Source of the DNA: an uncultured bacterium
GTDB taxonomy: Bacteria; Patescibacteriota; Dojkabacteria; B142; OLB20
DNA: 11,423 nucleotides
Assembly: GCA_937889205.1 (NCBI GenBank)
Contig: CALARN010000024.1
Coordinates: 1 to 11,423, forward strand
Direction: 5' to 3'
Part shown: in pieces, positions 1 through 8,012 of the stretch
Position numbering within the stretch: position 1 is the first letter of the stretch
Layout of the letters: every line of letters starts with the position of its first letter
The notes under the pieces: generated by a model
Told to the model about the DNA's origin: nothing
The model's input: only the letters and a program-made list of their open reading frames with translations
Databases searched by the model: none
Made by a program: the position numbers and the translations under genes

Positions 1-2
1 AG

Positions 3-1484
3 ATTCCTTGGGGGGATATCTTGGTAATGGTTTTCTTAGGTGCCCTGATAGTAATAGCAATTTTCATGTTTAGAGGTGTGCAAAATTCAGGAAGTGGATT
101 AATGAAATTCGGGCAATCTAAAGCAAGAATGTTCTTTGGTAGAAAACCTGATGTTACCTTTAAAGATGTTGCCGGTATTAATGAGGCGAAAGAAGAGCTA
201 AAAGAAATTGTCATGTTTTTGAAAGATCCTCGTAGGTTTTTGGCAGTTGGGGCTAGAATCCCAAAGGGGGCATTAATGGTTGGTGCTCCTGGTACAGGTA
301 AAACATTACTTGCAAGAGCGATTGCCGGCGAGGCCGGTGTACCATTTTTTCATACTTCGGGTTCAGAATTCGAAGAGATGCTAGTTGGTGCCGGTGCCTC
401 TCGTGTTAGAGACTTGTTTGACAAAGCTAAACGAGCAGCGCCTTCTTTAATTTTTATTGACGAAATTGATGCCGTTGCCAGAAAACGTGGTACAACGATT
501 CAATCTGGAACAACAGAACAAACACTAAACCAAATTTTGGTAGAAATGGATGGCTTTGAAAAGAATACTAATGTAATAGTGATTGCAGCAACCAATAGGC
601 CAGATGTATTAGATCCTGCCATTTTAAGACCGGGCAGATTTGACAGAAGAATAGTACTCGATTTACCTGATTTAGAAGGCAGAAAAGAAATCATTGCTAT
701 ACACTCTAAGAACAAACCAATAGGGACAAGCGTTGATTTAAATGTTATTGCCAAAAGAACGGTTGGGTTTTCTGGTGCAGATATTGAGAACATGTTAAAC
801 GAGGCAGCAATTATTGTTGCCAAAAACAATCGTAAAGAGATAACTGCCGCTGATTTAGAAGAGGCCGCTACTAAAGTGCAAGTTGGACCTGAAAGAAAAC
901 GTAAGCGTAGCGATAAAGAGTTAAAAATGACAGCCTATCACGAGGCTGGGCACGCTTTAGCTATGAAATTAGTACCCGAGACCGATCCAGTACATAGAAT
1001 TACAATCATTTCTCGTGGTATGGCTTTGGGCTATACCATGCCATTACCTGAAAATGACCAGTTACAAATGACGAAAACTCAGATGCTTTCCAAAATTAAA
1101 ACTCTTTTAGCTGGCTACGCGACTGAAGAATTGGTCTTTGGTGATGTCACTTCAGGTGCAGCCAATGATATTGATAAAGCTACAAGCATTGCGAAGAGAA
1201 TGGTGATGCAATTTGGTATGAGTGCTAAGTTAGGCTTAGTAAAATATGGTGACGAAGAAGAGCCTTTCTTAGGTTATTCTTACGGTAAAAACAAAGACTA
1301 TTCAGAGGATACAGCAAAAATGATTGATGATGAAGTAAGAAAGATAATTACTGATAGTCTTACTTTTACAAGAAAGCTATTAAAAGATAACCGCAAAATG
1401 CTTGATAAGATTGTTGAGATTCTGTTAGTTAAAGAGACTATTGAAGGCGAAGAGTTTAATAACCTGTTTGCAGCAAAAGCATAA
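3..1484 (+). CDS. ftsH: ATP-dependent zinc metalloprotease FtsH (5'-truncated by window edge)
   Basis: Membrane-anchored AAA+ protease that unfolds and degrades membrane and short-lived cytosolic proteins as a hexamer. The frame is open to the window start, so the first transmembrane helix and outer loop lie upstream; the TTG at 21 is not a believable start. Visible in order: a hydrophobic helix (about 18-80, the second FtsH membrane segment); Walker A GAPGTGKT at 282-305; Walker B with FIDEID ending at 470; the second region of homology with AATNRPDVLDPAILRPGRFDR-type residues (about 588-650); the zinc-protease motif HEAGH at 939-953; and a downstream Asp in the SGAANDIDKAT segment that fits the third zinc ligand. 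The protein stops soon after the protease domain, without the long polar C-terminal tail of some FtsH proteins. polA follows 43 bases later on the same strand. Family identity is secure. Confidence 0.97.
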   Translation: MPWGDILVMVFLGALIVIAIFMFRGVQNSGSGLMKFGQSKARMFFGRKPDVTFKDVAGINEAKEELKEIVMFLKDPRRFLAVGARIPKGALMVGAPGTGKTLLARAIAGEAGVPFFHTSGSEFEEMLVGAGASRVRDLFDKAKRAAPSLIFIDEIDAVARKRGTTIQSGTTEQTLNQILVEMDGFEKNTNVIVIAATNRPDVLDPAILRPGRFDRRIVLDLPDLEGRKEIIAIHSKNKPIGTSVDLNVIAKRTVGFSGADIENMLNEAAIIVAKNNRKEITAADLEEAATKVQVGPERKRKRSDKELKMTAYHEAGHALAMKLVPETDPVHRITIISRGMALGYTMPLPENDQLQMTKTQMLSKIKTLLAGYATEELVFGDVTSGAANDIDKATSIAKRMVMQFGMSAKLGLVKYGDEEEPFLGYSYGKNKDYSEDTAKMIDDEVRKIITDSLTFTRKLLKDNRKMLDKIVEILLVKETIEGEEFNNLFAAKA

Positions 1485-1527
1485 AACAATTAAATTCAGC
1501 TGCCATTAAATTGTTAAACATTCTTTG

Positions 1528-4212
1528 ATGTCAAAGCCAGTATTAATGTTGATAGATACTAATGCTTTAGCGCATAGAGCATTTCATGCGTTCCCTAGCG
1601 ACTGGATGACAAAGAGGGGAGAGCATACAAACGCTATCTATGGGTTTGCCACAATGCTTCTACAAGTGCTTAAACAGTTTAAACCAGATTATGTAATTGC
1701 AGCTAAAGACATGCCCGGTAAAACATTTAGGCATGAAATGTATAGCCAATACAAGGCAACCAGACCTAAACTGGATGATAATCTCAAAGAGCAGTTACCA
1801 AAAATATCTGATCTTATTGCTTCGTTAAAAATTCCAGTAATAGCCCAATCAGGTTACGAGGCAGACGATGTAATTGGCTCAATCTGCAAGTCACCTGCAT
1901 ACAGAGAGTTTAAGAAGATAATTGTTACAGGTGATAAAGATTTATTTCAAGTATTAAGTGAAGATGTAGCGGTTTATCTTGCTGGTTCATCGTTTTCGAA
2001 ATCAGTATTATTCGACGAAGCTGCGGCAGCTGTAAAAATGGGTTTTGATCCAAGTCTTACTGTTGATTATAAAGCCTTACGAGGAGACGCATCTGATAAC
2101 ATTCCTGGGGTAAAAGGTGTGGGTGAAAAAACGGCATTAGATTTAATTACAAGATATAAAAGTCTTGAAGAATTGTACCAGCATATTGATGAGCTAAAAC
2201 CTGCCGTACAGAAGAAACTGCTTGATGACAAAGAAGCGGCATTTATCAGTAGAAAGCTGGCTCAAATAAACTATCAGGTGCCTGTTGTTTTAGACCTAGA
2301 CAATTCAGAGCTGGAAGATTTAGACTTTTTAGAGCTACAAAAGCTATTTTCATATTATGAGTTTCATTCATTGCAGCCTAAACTGAATTTTTTTATCCAA
2401 CAAACTACTGGGGGTGTTAGTAATACTAAGGCAGAGATAGCAAAAATTGCGGATGATACAAATTTTACTAAGCTATCTTTGAGCAATGCTAAGCAAGTAA
2501 CTGAAATGGCAGCCGATTTAAACAAGGCAACCAGTTTTGTTTTGTATAGCGAGAGTACAGATAATATTTTTGCTAAACCCTTAAAAATATTCTTTGCTTT
2601 GTCAGAGAAGGTATTTTGTCTTGAATCACAGCTTATAAATGCAGAGGTTATTAAAGAATTACAACCAATTTATGCCAGTGGTAAAGCGGTGGTGTTTGAT
2701 GGTAAGCAAGAAGTTCATGCGGCTTTGTCTCTAGGCATCAACGACTTTTCTTATCAAGATGACCTACAATTAATAGATTATTTACTACAGGCTGGCACAG
2801 GTAAAGTAGATTTGAGATCATCATTAAACAGGTATTTGAGTATAAAATTAGAACAGGAAGAGCAGCAAAGTTTGTTTGCGGGTGATCAGGGATATACACA
2901 AGCGCATCATTTATTGTTACTTAAAGAGAAGCTCTTAAATGAGTTCGTTGAAAATACACAGGGGCAAAAGTGGGATATAAAAAGCCTTTATAAGAATATT
3001 GAATTGCCTCTTACTAGGGTGATAGCAACAGTAGAACGAAATGGTATCAAGTTAGACCCAAAAAGACTGCAAGACTTTGCTTTAGAACTTGATCAAATGA
3101 TTGCCAAAGTGCAAAAAGAAATATTTGATTTTGCAGGTGAAGAATTTAATATTTCTTCCCCCAAGCAATTGGCAATAATTCTTTACGAGAAGCTACAAAT
3201 ACCTACCGGGAAAAAGACAAAAGCCGGAGCATATTCAACTAATGAGAAGGTGTTACTAAATAATGCTGAAATGTATCCAATCATAAAGTCGGTATTACGG
3301 TATCGCGAGCTGTTCAAACTAAAATCGACCTATACTAATGCTCTAATAGAGCAAATTAATCCAGCTACTCACAGAGTGCACACCTCATATAATCAGGCAA
3401 TTGTAGCAACTGGTAGGCTTTCGTCAACTAATCCTAATTTGCAAAATATTCCCACAAGTACCGAACTAGGGCAAAGAATCAGAAGTGCGTTTGTGGCAGA
3501 TGTTGGCAATGAATTTATAACATTTGATTATTCTCAGCAAGAGTTAAGGTTGTTAGCTCATTTCTCTAACGAAGAAAAATTAATTGAATACTTTGTTGAC
3601 GGCCATGATATTCATGCAGCCACTGCGGCTCAACTTTTTAAGGTTGATATTGCGAAGGTAACAAAACAACAAAGACGCATAGGTAAAACAGTTAATTTCG
3701 GCATAGTTTATGGAATATCCGCCTACGGACTAGCCGATGGTTTGAAAATTCCAACTCACGAAGCGCAAGCATATATCGAGACATTTTTTAGTAGTTACCC
3801 TAAAGTAAAAACCTATTTTGATAACATTAAAACTGATGCACGTAATTATGGCTATGTCGAAACCCTCTTTGGTCGTCGTCGTGATGCCTCCGGCTTAAAT
3901 AATGCCAACTTCCAAGTAAGATCTGGTGCTGAGCGAGAAATTATGAACTTTCCCCTACAGGGTAGTGCTGCAGATATTATCAAGTTAGCTATGATTAAGG
4001 CACAAGATTTAATTGCAGCAGAATATTCAGACTTTGCCAAAATGGTACTGCAGATTCATGATGAATTAGTATTTGAAGTCTCATTAAATGATAAACAACG
4101 TACCAAAGAGTTTATTGAAATGATGCATCAATTAATGAGTAGTGTGGTTACCCTTAATGTGCCTGTTCAAGTCTCGTATCAGCAAGGTAAAGACTGGGGC
4201 GAGCTAAAATAA
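1528..4212 (+). CDS. polA: DNA polymerase I, proofreading site eroded
   Basis: Repair and Okazaki-fragment polymerase, 894 aa from the ATG at 1528 (a TTG directly before it is in frame but less likely; neither has a Shine-Dalgarno sequence). Residue numbers count from the ATG. The 5' nuclease domain (about 1-290) keeps its acidic metal ligands: D10 in LIDTN, E111/D113/D114 in GYEADDVIG, D136/D138 in TGDKDL, D187/D190 in RGDASDNIPG. The 3'-5' exonuclease fold (about 310-480) is degenerate: the FDTET motif reads LYSES (E342 kept, Asp replaced by Y340), the second-motif Asp aligns with V396, and the third-motif Asp is absent, so proofreading is probably lost, as in Taq polymerase. The polymerase domain is complete: TGRLSSTNPNLQNIP, motif A with D667, motif B RRxxKTVNFGxxYG with K720, F724 and Y728, and motif C HDE at 844-846. 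F724 is the usual residue at the ddNTP-discrimination site. Confidence 0.97.
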   Translation: MSKPVLMLIDTNALAHRAFHAFPSDWMTKRGEHTNAIYGFATMLLQVLKQFKPDYVIAAKDMPGKTFRHEMYSQYKATRPKLDDNLKEQLPKISDLIASLKIPVIAQSGYEADDVIGSICKSPAYREFKKIIVTGDKDLFQVLSEDVAVYLAGSSFSKSVLFDEAAAAVKMGFDPSLTVDYKALRGDASDNIPGVKGVGEKTALDLITRYKSLEELYQHIDELKPAVQKKLLDDKEAAFISRKLAQINYQVPVVLDLDNSELEDLDFLELQKLFSYYEFHSLQPKLNFFIQQTTGGVSNTKAEIAKIADDTNFTKLSLSNAKQVTEMAADLNKATSFVLYSESTDNIFAKPLKIFFALSEKVFCLESQLINAEVIKELQPIYASGKAVVFDGKQEVHAALSLGINDFSYQDDLQLIDYLLQAGTGKVDLRSSLNRYLSIKLEQEEQQSLFAGDQGYTQAHHLLLLKEKLLNEFVENTQGQKWDIKSLYKNIELPLTRVIATVERNGIKLDPKRLQDFALELDQMIAKVQKEIFDFAGEEFNISSPKQLAIILYEKLQIPTGKKTKAGAYSTNEKVLLNNAEMYPIIKSVLRYRELFKLKSTYTNALIEQINPATHRVHTSYNQAIVATGRLSSTNPNLQNIPTSTELGQRIRSAFVADVGNEFITFDYSQQELRLLAHFSNEEKLIEYFVDGHDIHAATAAQLFKVDIAKVTKQQRRIGKTVNFGIVYGISAYGLADGLKIPTHEAQAYIETFFSSYPKVKTYFDNIKTDARNYGYVETLFGRRRDASGLNNANFQVRSGAEREIMNFPLQGSAADIIKLAMIKAQDLIAAEYSDFAKMVLQIHDELVFEVSLNDKQRTKEFIEMMHQLMSSVVTLNVPVQVSYQQGKDWGELK

Positions 4213-4241
4213 ATAACCTCAAAAAATTCGGGTATTCCTTT

Positions 4242-4266
4242 TTCATTCAAAAACACTTAGAATGAA
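4242..4266 (+). promoter_or_regulatory. Inverted repeat before the winged-helix/Fic gene pair (candidate operator)
   Basis: TTCATTC (4242-4248) and its exact reverse complement GAATGAA (4260-4266) are separated by 11 bases, about one helical turn, and end 24 bases before the winged-helix gene. A possible -10 element, TAGAAT (4258-4263), overlaps the right arm; no good -35 is visible. The position and symmetry suit an operator for a dimeric winged-helix regulator such as the ones encoded just downstream, but a 7-bp repeat in AT-rich DNA can arise by chance. Confidence 0.35.
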
Positions 4267-4290
4267 ACATATGTTAGTAAGGTTTACATT

Positions 4291-4659
4291 ATGAAACGAA
4301 TCTGCAGATCTTTTTTCAGATTAACTTCTTTAATTGGCGTAGTACTTGCTGCTTTCTTATTAGCAAAGAATTGGCGCGATAAATCCAGTAGTACTTTCGA
4401 ACCAGAAGGTATAAGTGGGCTAGAGGCTAAGCCAGAGAAGATGGCTCCGGCAAGTAAGAAATACAGTCTTACCCCCAGACAAAATGTAATTTATGCCATT
4501 ATTAGAGGCAAGAAAAGCCTAGAAATGAAAGACTTATTACCTAAAATACCTGGTGTAACCGAAAGAACTTTGCGTCGTGACTTATTAAAGTTGCAAGAAG
4601 CTGGACTAATAATGAAACAGGGCACCACCAAAGCTAGTTCTTATGTATTAATAAAATAG
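4291..4659 (+). CDS. Small protein with N-terminal hydrophobic helix and C-terminal winged-helix DNA-binding domain
   Basis: 122 aa, no gene name recognised. Residues about 11-25 are a short hydrophobic helix (LTSLIGVVLAAFLLA) flanked by basic residues on both sides. Residues 26-57 are a polar linker. Residues 60-122 form a DeoR-like winged helix: LTPRQ start, TERTLRRDL recognition helix, then KQGTTKASSYVL wing. That domain aligns without gaps to the C-terminus of the downstream Fic protein (about 18 of 61 positions identical by hand). The likely role is a membrane-tethered transcription regulator. The topology is unclear: basic residues before the helix (K2, R3, R6, R10) slightly outnumber those after it, yet the DNA-binding domain must face the cytosol to work. 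An internal ATG at 4441 (M51) could give a soluble 72-aa winged-helix protein. AAGG eight bases before the start is the only Shine-Dalgarno-like sequence among the protein genes here. The Fic gene follows after 5 bases, so the two are probably co-transcribed. Confidence 0.75.
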   Translation: MKRICRSFFRLTSLIGVVLAAFLLAKNWRDKSSSTFEPEGISGLEAKPEKMAPASKKYSLTPRQNVIYAIIRGKKSLEMKDLLPKIPGVTERTLRRDLLKLQEAGLIMKQGTTKASSYVLIK

Positions 4660-4664
4660 CAAAG

Positions 4665-5696
4665 ATGGCATATACACCCAAGTTTCAAATATCAAATGAA
4701 ATACTGAAGAATATAGCTCAATGCGAAGTTTCTAAGGCAATTATTGAAAATTCTCCGTTAGTTCCGGCGTGGGAACGAAAATTTCAAGGGCAAGCTTTGG
4801 TTAGGTCAGTGCATCACTCCACAGCATTAGAGGGTAATGAGCTTTCTATAGACGAGGCCGAGAGAATTATTGATGGTGAAGAAGTTGATTCATATCGTTT
4901 ACGAGATATCCAAGAAATTATTAATTACCGAGATGTAATCGCCTTTATTTCAAACAGAGAAAATAAAACCCTTACTATAGATTTGCTTTTCGAGATTCAT
5001 AGCAGACTAGGCAGAAAAATATTACCTGAAGATTACCTAGGTAAAGCTCGCAAGAAAAATGCGGTCATAGTAAATACCAGTAGTTTAGATGTGGTCTTTG
5101 ACCCACCAAAATATTCAGAAGTAGAAACACAATTGCATGAGCTCATTACTTGGGACCAAACACTAGGTACTGAGGTGCATGCATTAATTAGAGCCGCAAT
5201 ATTACATTATGAATTGGTGCGTATCCATCCATTTGCTGATTTAAATGGTAGAACTGCGAGAACGATTGCTACCTGGTCACTTTACCGTGATGGCTATGAT
5301 ATTAAATCCTTTTTTAGTCTTGAAGAGTATTATGATCAAGATCCTCGTGGATATTACGCTGCACTAGATAGTGCTAATAAAGGAGATTTATCCAAATGGA
5401 TTTCTTATTTTACACATGGAGTAGATGTTGAGCTAAACCGCATTAAAGAGAAGGTGCTTTCGTTAAGTAAAGACCGAAAACTCAAAATGAAAGTTGGGCA
5501 AATTGCTTTGAATGAGAGACAATTACTAATAATTAGTACGCTTGAGTCAGAAGGTCAGATAACTAATCCTGACTTTGCTGAGCTTTTCGCAAAAATATCT
5601 GACGATACCATTCTTAGAGATTTAAAAGATTTAATTGATAAAGGCTTGGTAGTCAAGAAGGGCAGAACCAAAGGTGCTCGTTATCTCTTGGCGTAA
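4665..5696 (+). CDS. Class II Fic domain protein with C-terminal winged helix
   Basis: 343 aa. Fic enzymes usually transfer AMP from ATP to a hydroxyl on a target protein; the target here is unknown. The N-terminal part carries an inhibitory helix motif S52-TALE56-GN, matching the (S/T)xxxE(G/N) signature of class II Fic proteins, in which the Glu blocks productive ATP binding in cis. The catalytic loop is H188-PFADLNGRTAR199: H188, F190, D192, N194, R196 and R199 of the HPFx(D/E)GNGRxxR consensus are present, with Leu193 in place of the usual Gly. A flap-like segment sits near residues 130-150 (NAVIVNTSSLDVVFDPP). Residues 282-343 are a winged helix with recognition segment DDTILRDLKDL, related to the one in the preceding gene. 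The start at 4665 lies five bases after the upstream stop and has no Shine-Dalgarno sequence, which suggests translational coupling. Such Fic-HTH proteins may act as autoregulated signalling or toxin-like enzymes; that role is inference. Confidence 0.93.
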   Translation: MAYTPKFQISNEILKNIAQCEVSKAIIENSPLVPAWERKFQGQALVRSVHHSTALEGNELSIDEAERIIDGEEVDSYRLRDIQEIINYRDVIAFISNRENKTLTIDLLFEIHSRLGRKILPEDYLGKARKKNAVIVNTSSLDVVFDPPKYSEVETQLHELITWDQTLGTEVHALIRAAILHYELVRIHPFADLNGRTARTIATWSLYRDGYDIKSFFSLEEYYDQDPRGYYAALDSANKGDLSKWISYFTHGVDVELNRIKEKVLSLSKDRKLKMKVGQIALNERQLLIISTLESEGQITNPDFAELFAKISDDTILRDLKDLIDKGLVVKKGRTKGARYLLA

Positions 5697-5722
5697 CAGC
5701 CATTCAATTCATTTGATATAAT
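5693..5722 (+). promoter_or_regulatory. Extended -10 promoter for the DNA ligase gene
   Basis: Perfect TATAAT at 5717-5722 preceded by TG one base upstream (TGATATAAT, an extended -10). A weak -35, GTAACA (5693-5698), lies 18 bp upstream and overlaps the stop codon of the Fic gene. The expected start near 5729 leaves a 5' leader of about 26 bases before the ligase ATG, so the ligase can be transcribed independently of the Fic pair. Confidence 0.7.
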
Positions 5723-5754
5723 GTAGTAGTATTTCATTTATTAATGATGGCCAA

Positions 5755-7563
5755 ATGCTTTTTAAAGATTTCGCAGATTATTTAGCAAAACTAGAAAAAA
5801 TTAGCTCTCGTAACGAGATGACAGAAATATTGGCTGAACTTTTCTCAAAATTAGCTACTGACGAAATTAAACAGGCTGTGTATTTACTCAGTGGTAGAGT
5901 TGCTCCAAGTTTTTTACCGATTGAATTTAACTTTTCGGTTAAGCTTTCAGTAAAAGCATTGGCAGTTTTCTTTGAGCAGTCTGATCAAAAAACATTAGCC
6001 GAGTATAAGAAAGTAGGTGATGTTGGTGGTTATATTGAGAGTAAGACGAAGACGCTAAAACCTTTTGAAATAACCAATTTAACAATCAATCAGGTTTTTG
6101 ATGAATTAGAGAAATTAGCATTATTATCAGGTAAGAATTCACAAACAGATAAGCAGCAAATATTTATCAAATTATTAAAACAACTAACACCAATTGAGGC
6201 TAAATTTGTCGCCCGAATGCTAGTAGGTAAGATGCGCTTAGGGCTAAGTAACAAGACGGTGTTTGATGCGCTATCATGGGCAATTGGTGGCGATAAGCGA
6301 CAAAGAGAGTTGATTGAGTATGCCTGCGGGGTTAGTGTGGATATCGGTGAAATTGCTACACTAGCTTTAACAAAAGGCGTAATAGCCTTGAAAACAATTC
6401 ATGCAGTTCCCGGAACGCCAGTAGCTTCAAAGCTAGTGGAGCGAGAAAAAAGTGCCGCAGCAATTATTGAAAGGCTGGGGGATTGTTTTATTCAACCAAA
6501 GTTTGATGGCTTAAGAGTGCAGATACATTATAATAAGCAGGGCTTTGCCGCAAAACCCAAGAAATCTTCTGATTTAGAATTATTTCAAGCTGATTCAGAA
6601 CTGGAAACTGTAAGAATTTTCTCCCGTAATCTCGAAAGCCTAACGGATATGTTCCCTGATATTGTAGCCGCAGCAAAAAAACTTCCTGTCGATAACATTA
6701 TTCTTGATGGAGAAGCTATTGGTTTTAATGTTGATGATAATACCTTTCTAGATTTTCAAGAAACTATAAAGCGCAAACGCAAGTATGATGTCGTGTCCAC
6801 TTCAGAAGATGTCCCCCTGCAGGTTAATTTATTCGACATTCTCTATTTAAACAACCAAGACTTATTACCTGAGAGCATCGAAACGAGAATTTTAAAACTA
6901 GAAGAGGTGTTTGGAAAAAATGCATATAGCATGCCACAGGGCATGTTTAAATTGGCAGAAACGACTTTAGTCAAGACCACCGAGCAAGTTGAAGAACTAT
7001 TTAATAAGTATGTGCAAATGAATCTTGAGGGGTTAATAGCTAAAGATGATGCTACATTATATAAGCCGGGTTCTAGAAACTTTGATTGGATTAAATTAAA
7101 AGCTTCAAGTGACAAAAGACTAGTCGATACAATTGATGCGGTAGTCTTAGGTTATTATTTCGGCGAGGGTGACAGGGCCCAATTTGGTATCGGAGCAATC
7201 CTAATTGGCGTCTATGATCGCGATAAAGATAGGTTCCTCAGCCTTACAAAGGTAGGAAGTGGTTTCAAAGAGGCTGACTGGGCTAAAATAAAGGCAACAC
7301 TTGATGAGTATCGTCTCGATGAGCTACCTGATAATTACGGTATTAATAAAATGCTACTTCCCGATGTACTTGTAGCGCCAAAGGTAGTAGTGGAAGTAGA
7401 GGCTGATTCAATCAGTATTAGCAAGAACCATGGCGGAGCAGATAAAAAAGCATACTCACTCAGGTTTCCTAGACTTAAGGTGTTTGGTAGAGATAAAAAT
7501 GCTCAAGAAGCAACTACAGTAGCTGAATTGAAACAATTGTATGCGCTGCAACAGCGAAAATAA
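5755..7563 (+). CDS. ATP-dependent DNA ligase, archaeal/eukaryotic type
   Basis: 602 aa. Seals 3'-OH/5'-phosphate nicks using ATP through a lysyl-AMP intermediate. An all-helical N-terminal DNA-binding domain (about 1-210, including FVARMLVGKMRLGLSNKTVFDAL) is followed by the nucleotidyltransferase domain. There motif I is K249-FDG with the adenylated Lys, motif III is ILDGE (318-320), IIIa is FDILYL (360-365), IV is EGLIAK (425-430), and V is DWIKLK (444-449). A C-terminal OB domain contains LRFPRLKVF. The three-domain layout and length match archaeal LigI-like ligases rather than bacterial LigA (NAD+) or short LigD/phage enzymes. About 20 extra, largely polar residues (about 264-284) lie between motif I and the RIFSRN strand. 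The start at 5755 is the in-frame ATG; two ATGs at 5744 and 5747 are in another frame. With polA nearby it could finish gap repair. Horizontal origin is inferred from family distribution. Confidence 0.95.
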   Translation: MLFKDFADYLAKLEKISSRNEMTEILAELFSKLATDEIKQAVYLLSGRVAPSFLPIEFNFSVKLSVKALAVFFEQSDQKTLAEYKKVGDVGGYIESKTKTLKPFEITNLTINQVFDELEKLALLSGKNSQTDKQQIFIKLLKQLTPIEAKFVARMLVGKMRLGLSNKTVFDALSWAIGGDKRQRELIEYACGVSVDIGEIATLALTKGVIALKTIHAVPGTPVASKLVEREKSAAAIIERLGDCFIQPKFDGLRVQIHYNKQGFAAKPKKSSDLELFQADSELETVRIFSRNLESLTDMFPDIVAAAKKLPVDNIILDGEAIGFNVDDNTFLDFQETIKRKRKYDVVSTSEDVPLQVNLFDILYLNNQDLLPESIETRILKLEEVFGKNAYSMPQGMFKLAETTLVKTTEQVEELFNKYVQMNLEGLIAKDDATLYKPGSRNFDWIKLKASSDKRLVDTIDAVVLGYYFGEGDRAQFGIGAILIGVYDRDKDRFLSLTKVGSGFKEADWAKIKATLDEYRLDELPDNYGINKMLLPDVLVAPKVVVEVEADSISISKNHGGADKKAYSLRFPRLKVFGRDKNAQEATTVAELKQLYALQQRK

Positions 7564-7609
7564 TTTGCATAATAAATTTGAAAATAGCCTAATATTACGC
7601 TTTAACAGC

Positions 7610-7638
7610 TTGACATCGCTTAGCAGAGAAAATATACT
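7610..7638 (+). promoter_or_regulatory. Near-consensus sigma70 promoter
   Basis: TTGACA (7610-7615), 17-bp spacer, TATACT (7633-7638). The predicted start near 7645 gives a leader of about 27 bases, AT-rich and without a Shine-Dalgarno sequence, before the ATG at 7672. It serves the small Tic20/DUF4870-like gene. Confidence 0.85.
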
Positions 7639-7671
7639 TACACTAGTAATATTTATTTAAATATATTTAAA

Positions 7672-7992
7672 ATGGCAGAAACAACAACAGCTCCTAAGGC
7701 CGAATCAAATGATAAGTTGCTTGCTATCGTAGCAACATTTCCTTTAGTTGGCTTAATAATGTTCTATGCAATGAAAGATGCTTCACCTATTGTTAAGCAT
7801 TATGCAAAACAAAGCAATGCTTTGTTTGCTTTATACCTATTAGCTTCTGTTTTAACAACAGTAGTAATTGGTTGCTTGTTCTATCCAGTGGCTGTAGTAT
7901 TTCAAGTATTGTTAATAATCAAAGCTGCAAATATGGAGCCAGATTATAAACTTCCAGTAATCGGTGAATTCTTTGATGGTTTGATGAAATAA
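7672..7992 (+). CDS. Small Tic20/DUF4870-like membrane protein
   Basis: 106 aa. A short hydrophilic N-terminus (MAETTTAPKAESNDK) is followed by a hydrophobic segment (about 16-34), a polar loop containing DASPIVKHYAKQSNALF, and two closely spaced hydrophobic segments (about 49-66 and 67-86). The loop resembles the 'SP-V--HAKQ' signature of the DUF4870/Tic20-like family of small integral membrane proteins, whose bacterial function is unknown. The assignment rests on that motif and the size alone. It has its own strong promoter and terminator, so it is a monocistronic, probably well expressed gene. It contains a single Cys in the second half of the hydrophobic region. Confidence 0.8.
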   Translation: MAETTTAPKAESNDKLLAIVATFPLVGLIMFYAMKDASPIVKHYAKQSNALFALYLLASVLTTVVIGCLFYPVAVVFQVLLIIKAANMEPDYKLPVIGEFFDGLMK

Positions 7993-8012
7993 GTATTCAA
8001 TAAAATTGATAT

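Noticed and set aside
1485..1515. Inverted repeat AACAATT/AATTGTT between ftsH and polA as terminator or promoter
   Set aside because: The 7-bp AT-only arms have a 17-base loop, with no U-tract on the coding strand and no matching -35/-10; probably chance.
4291..5696. Classical Phd-Doc or FicTA toxin-antitoxin pair
   Set aside because: The inhibitory motif is inside the Fic protein (class II), not in the small partner, and the partner is a winged-helix protein unlike Phd or FicA; only a looser regulatory pairing is supported.
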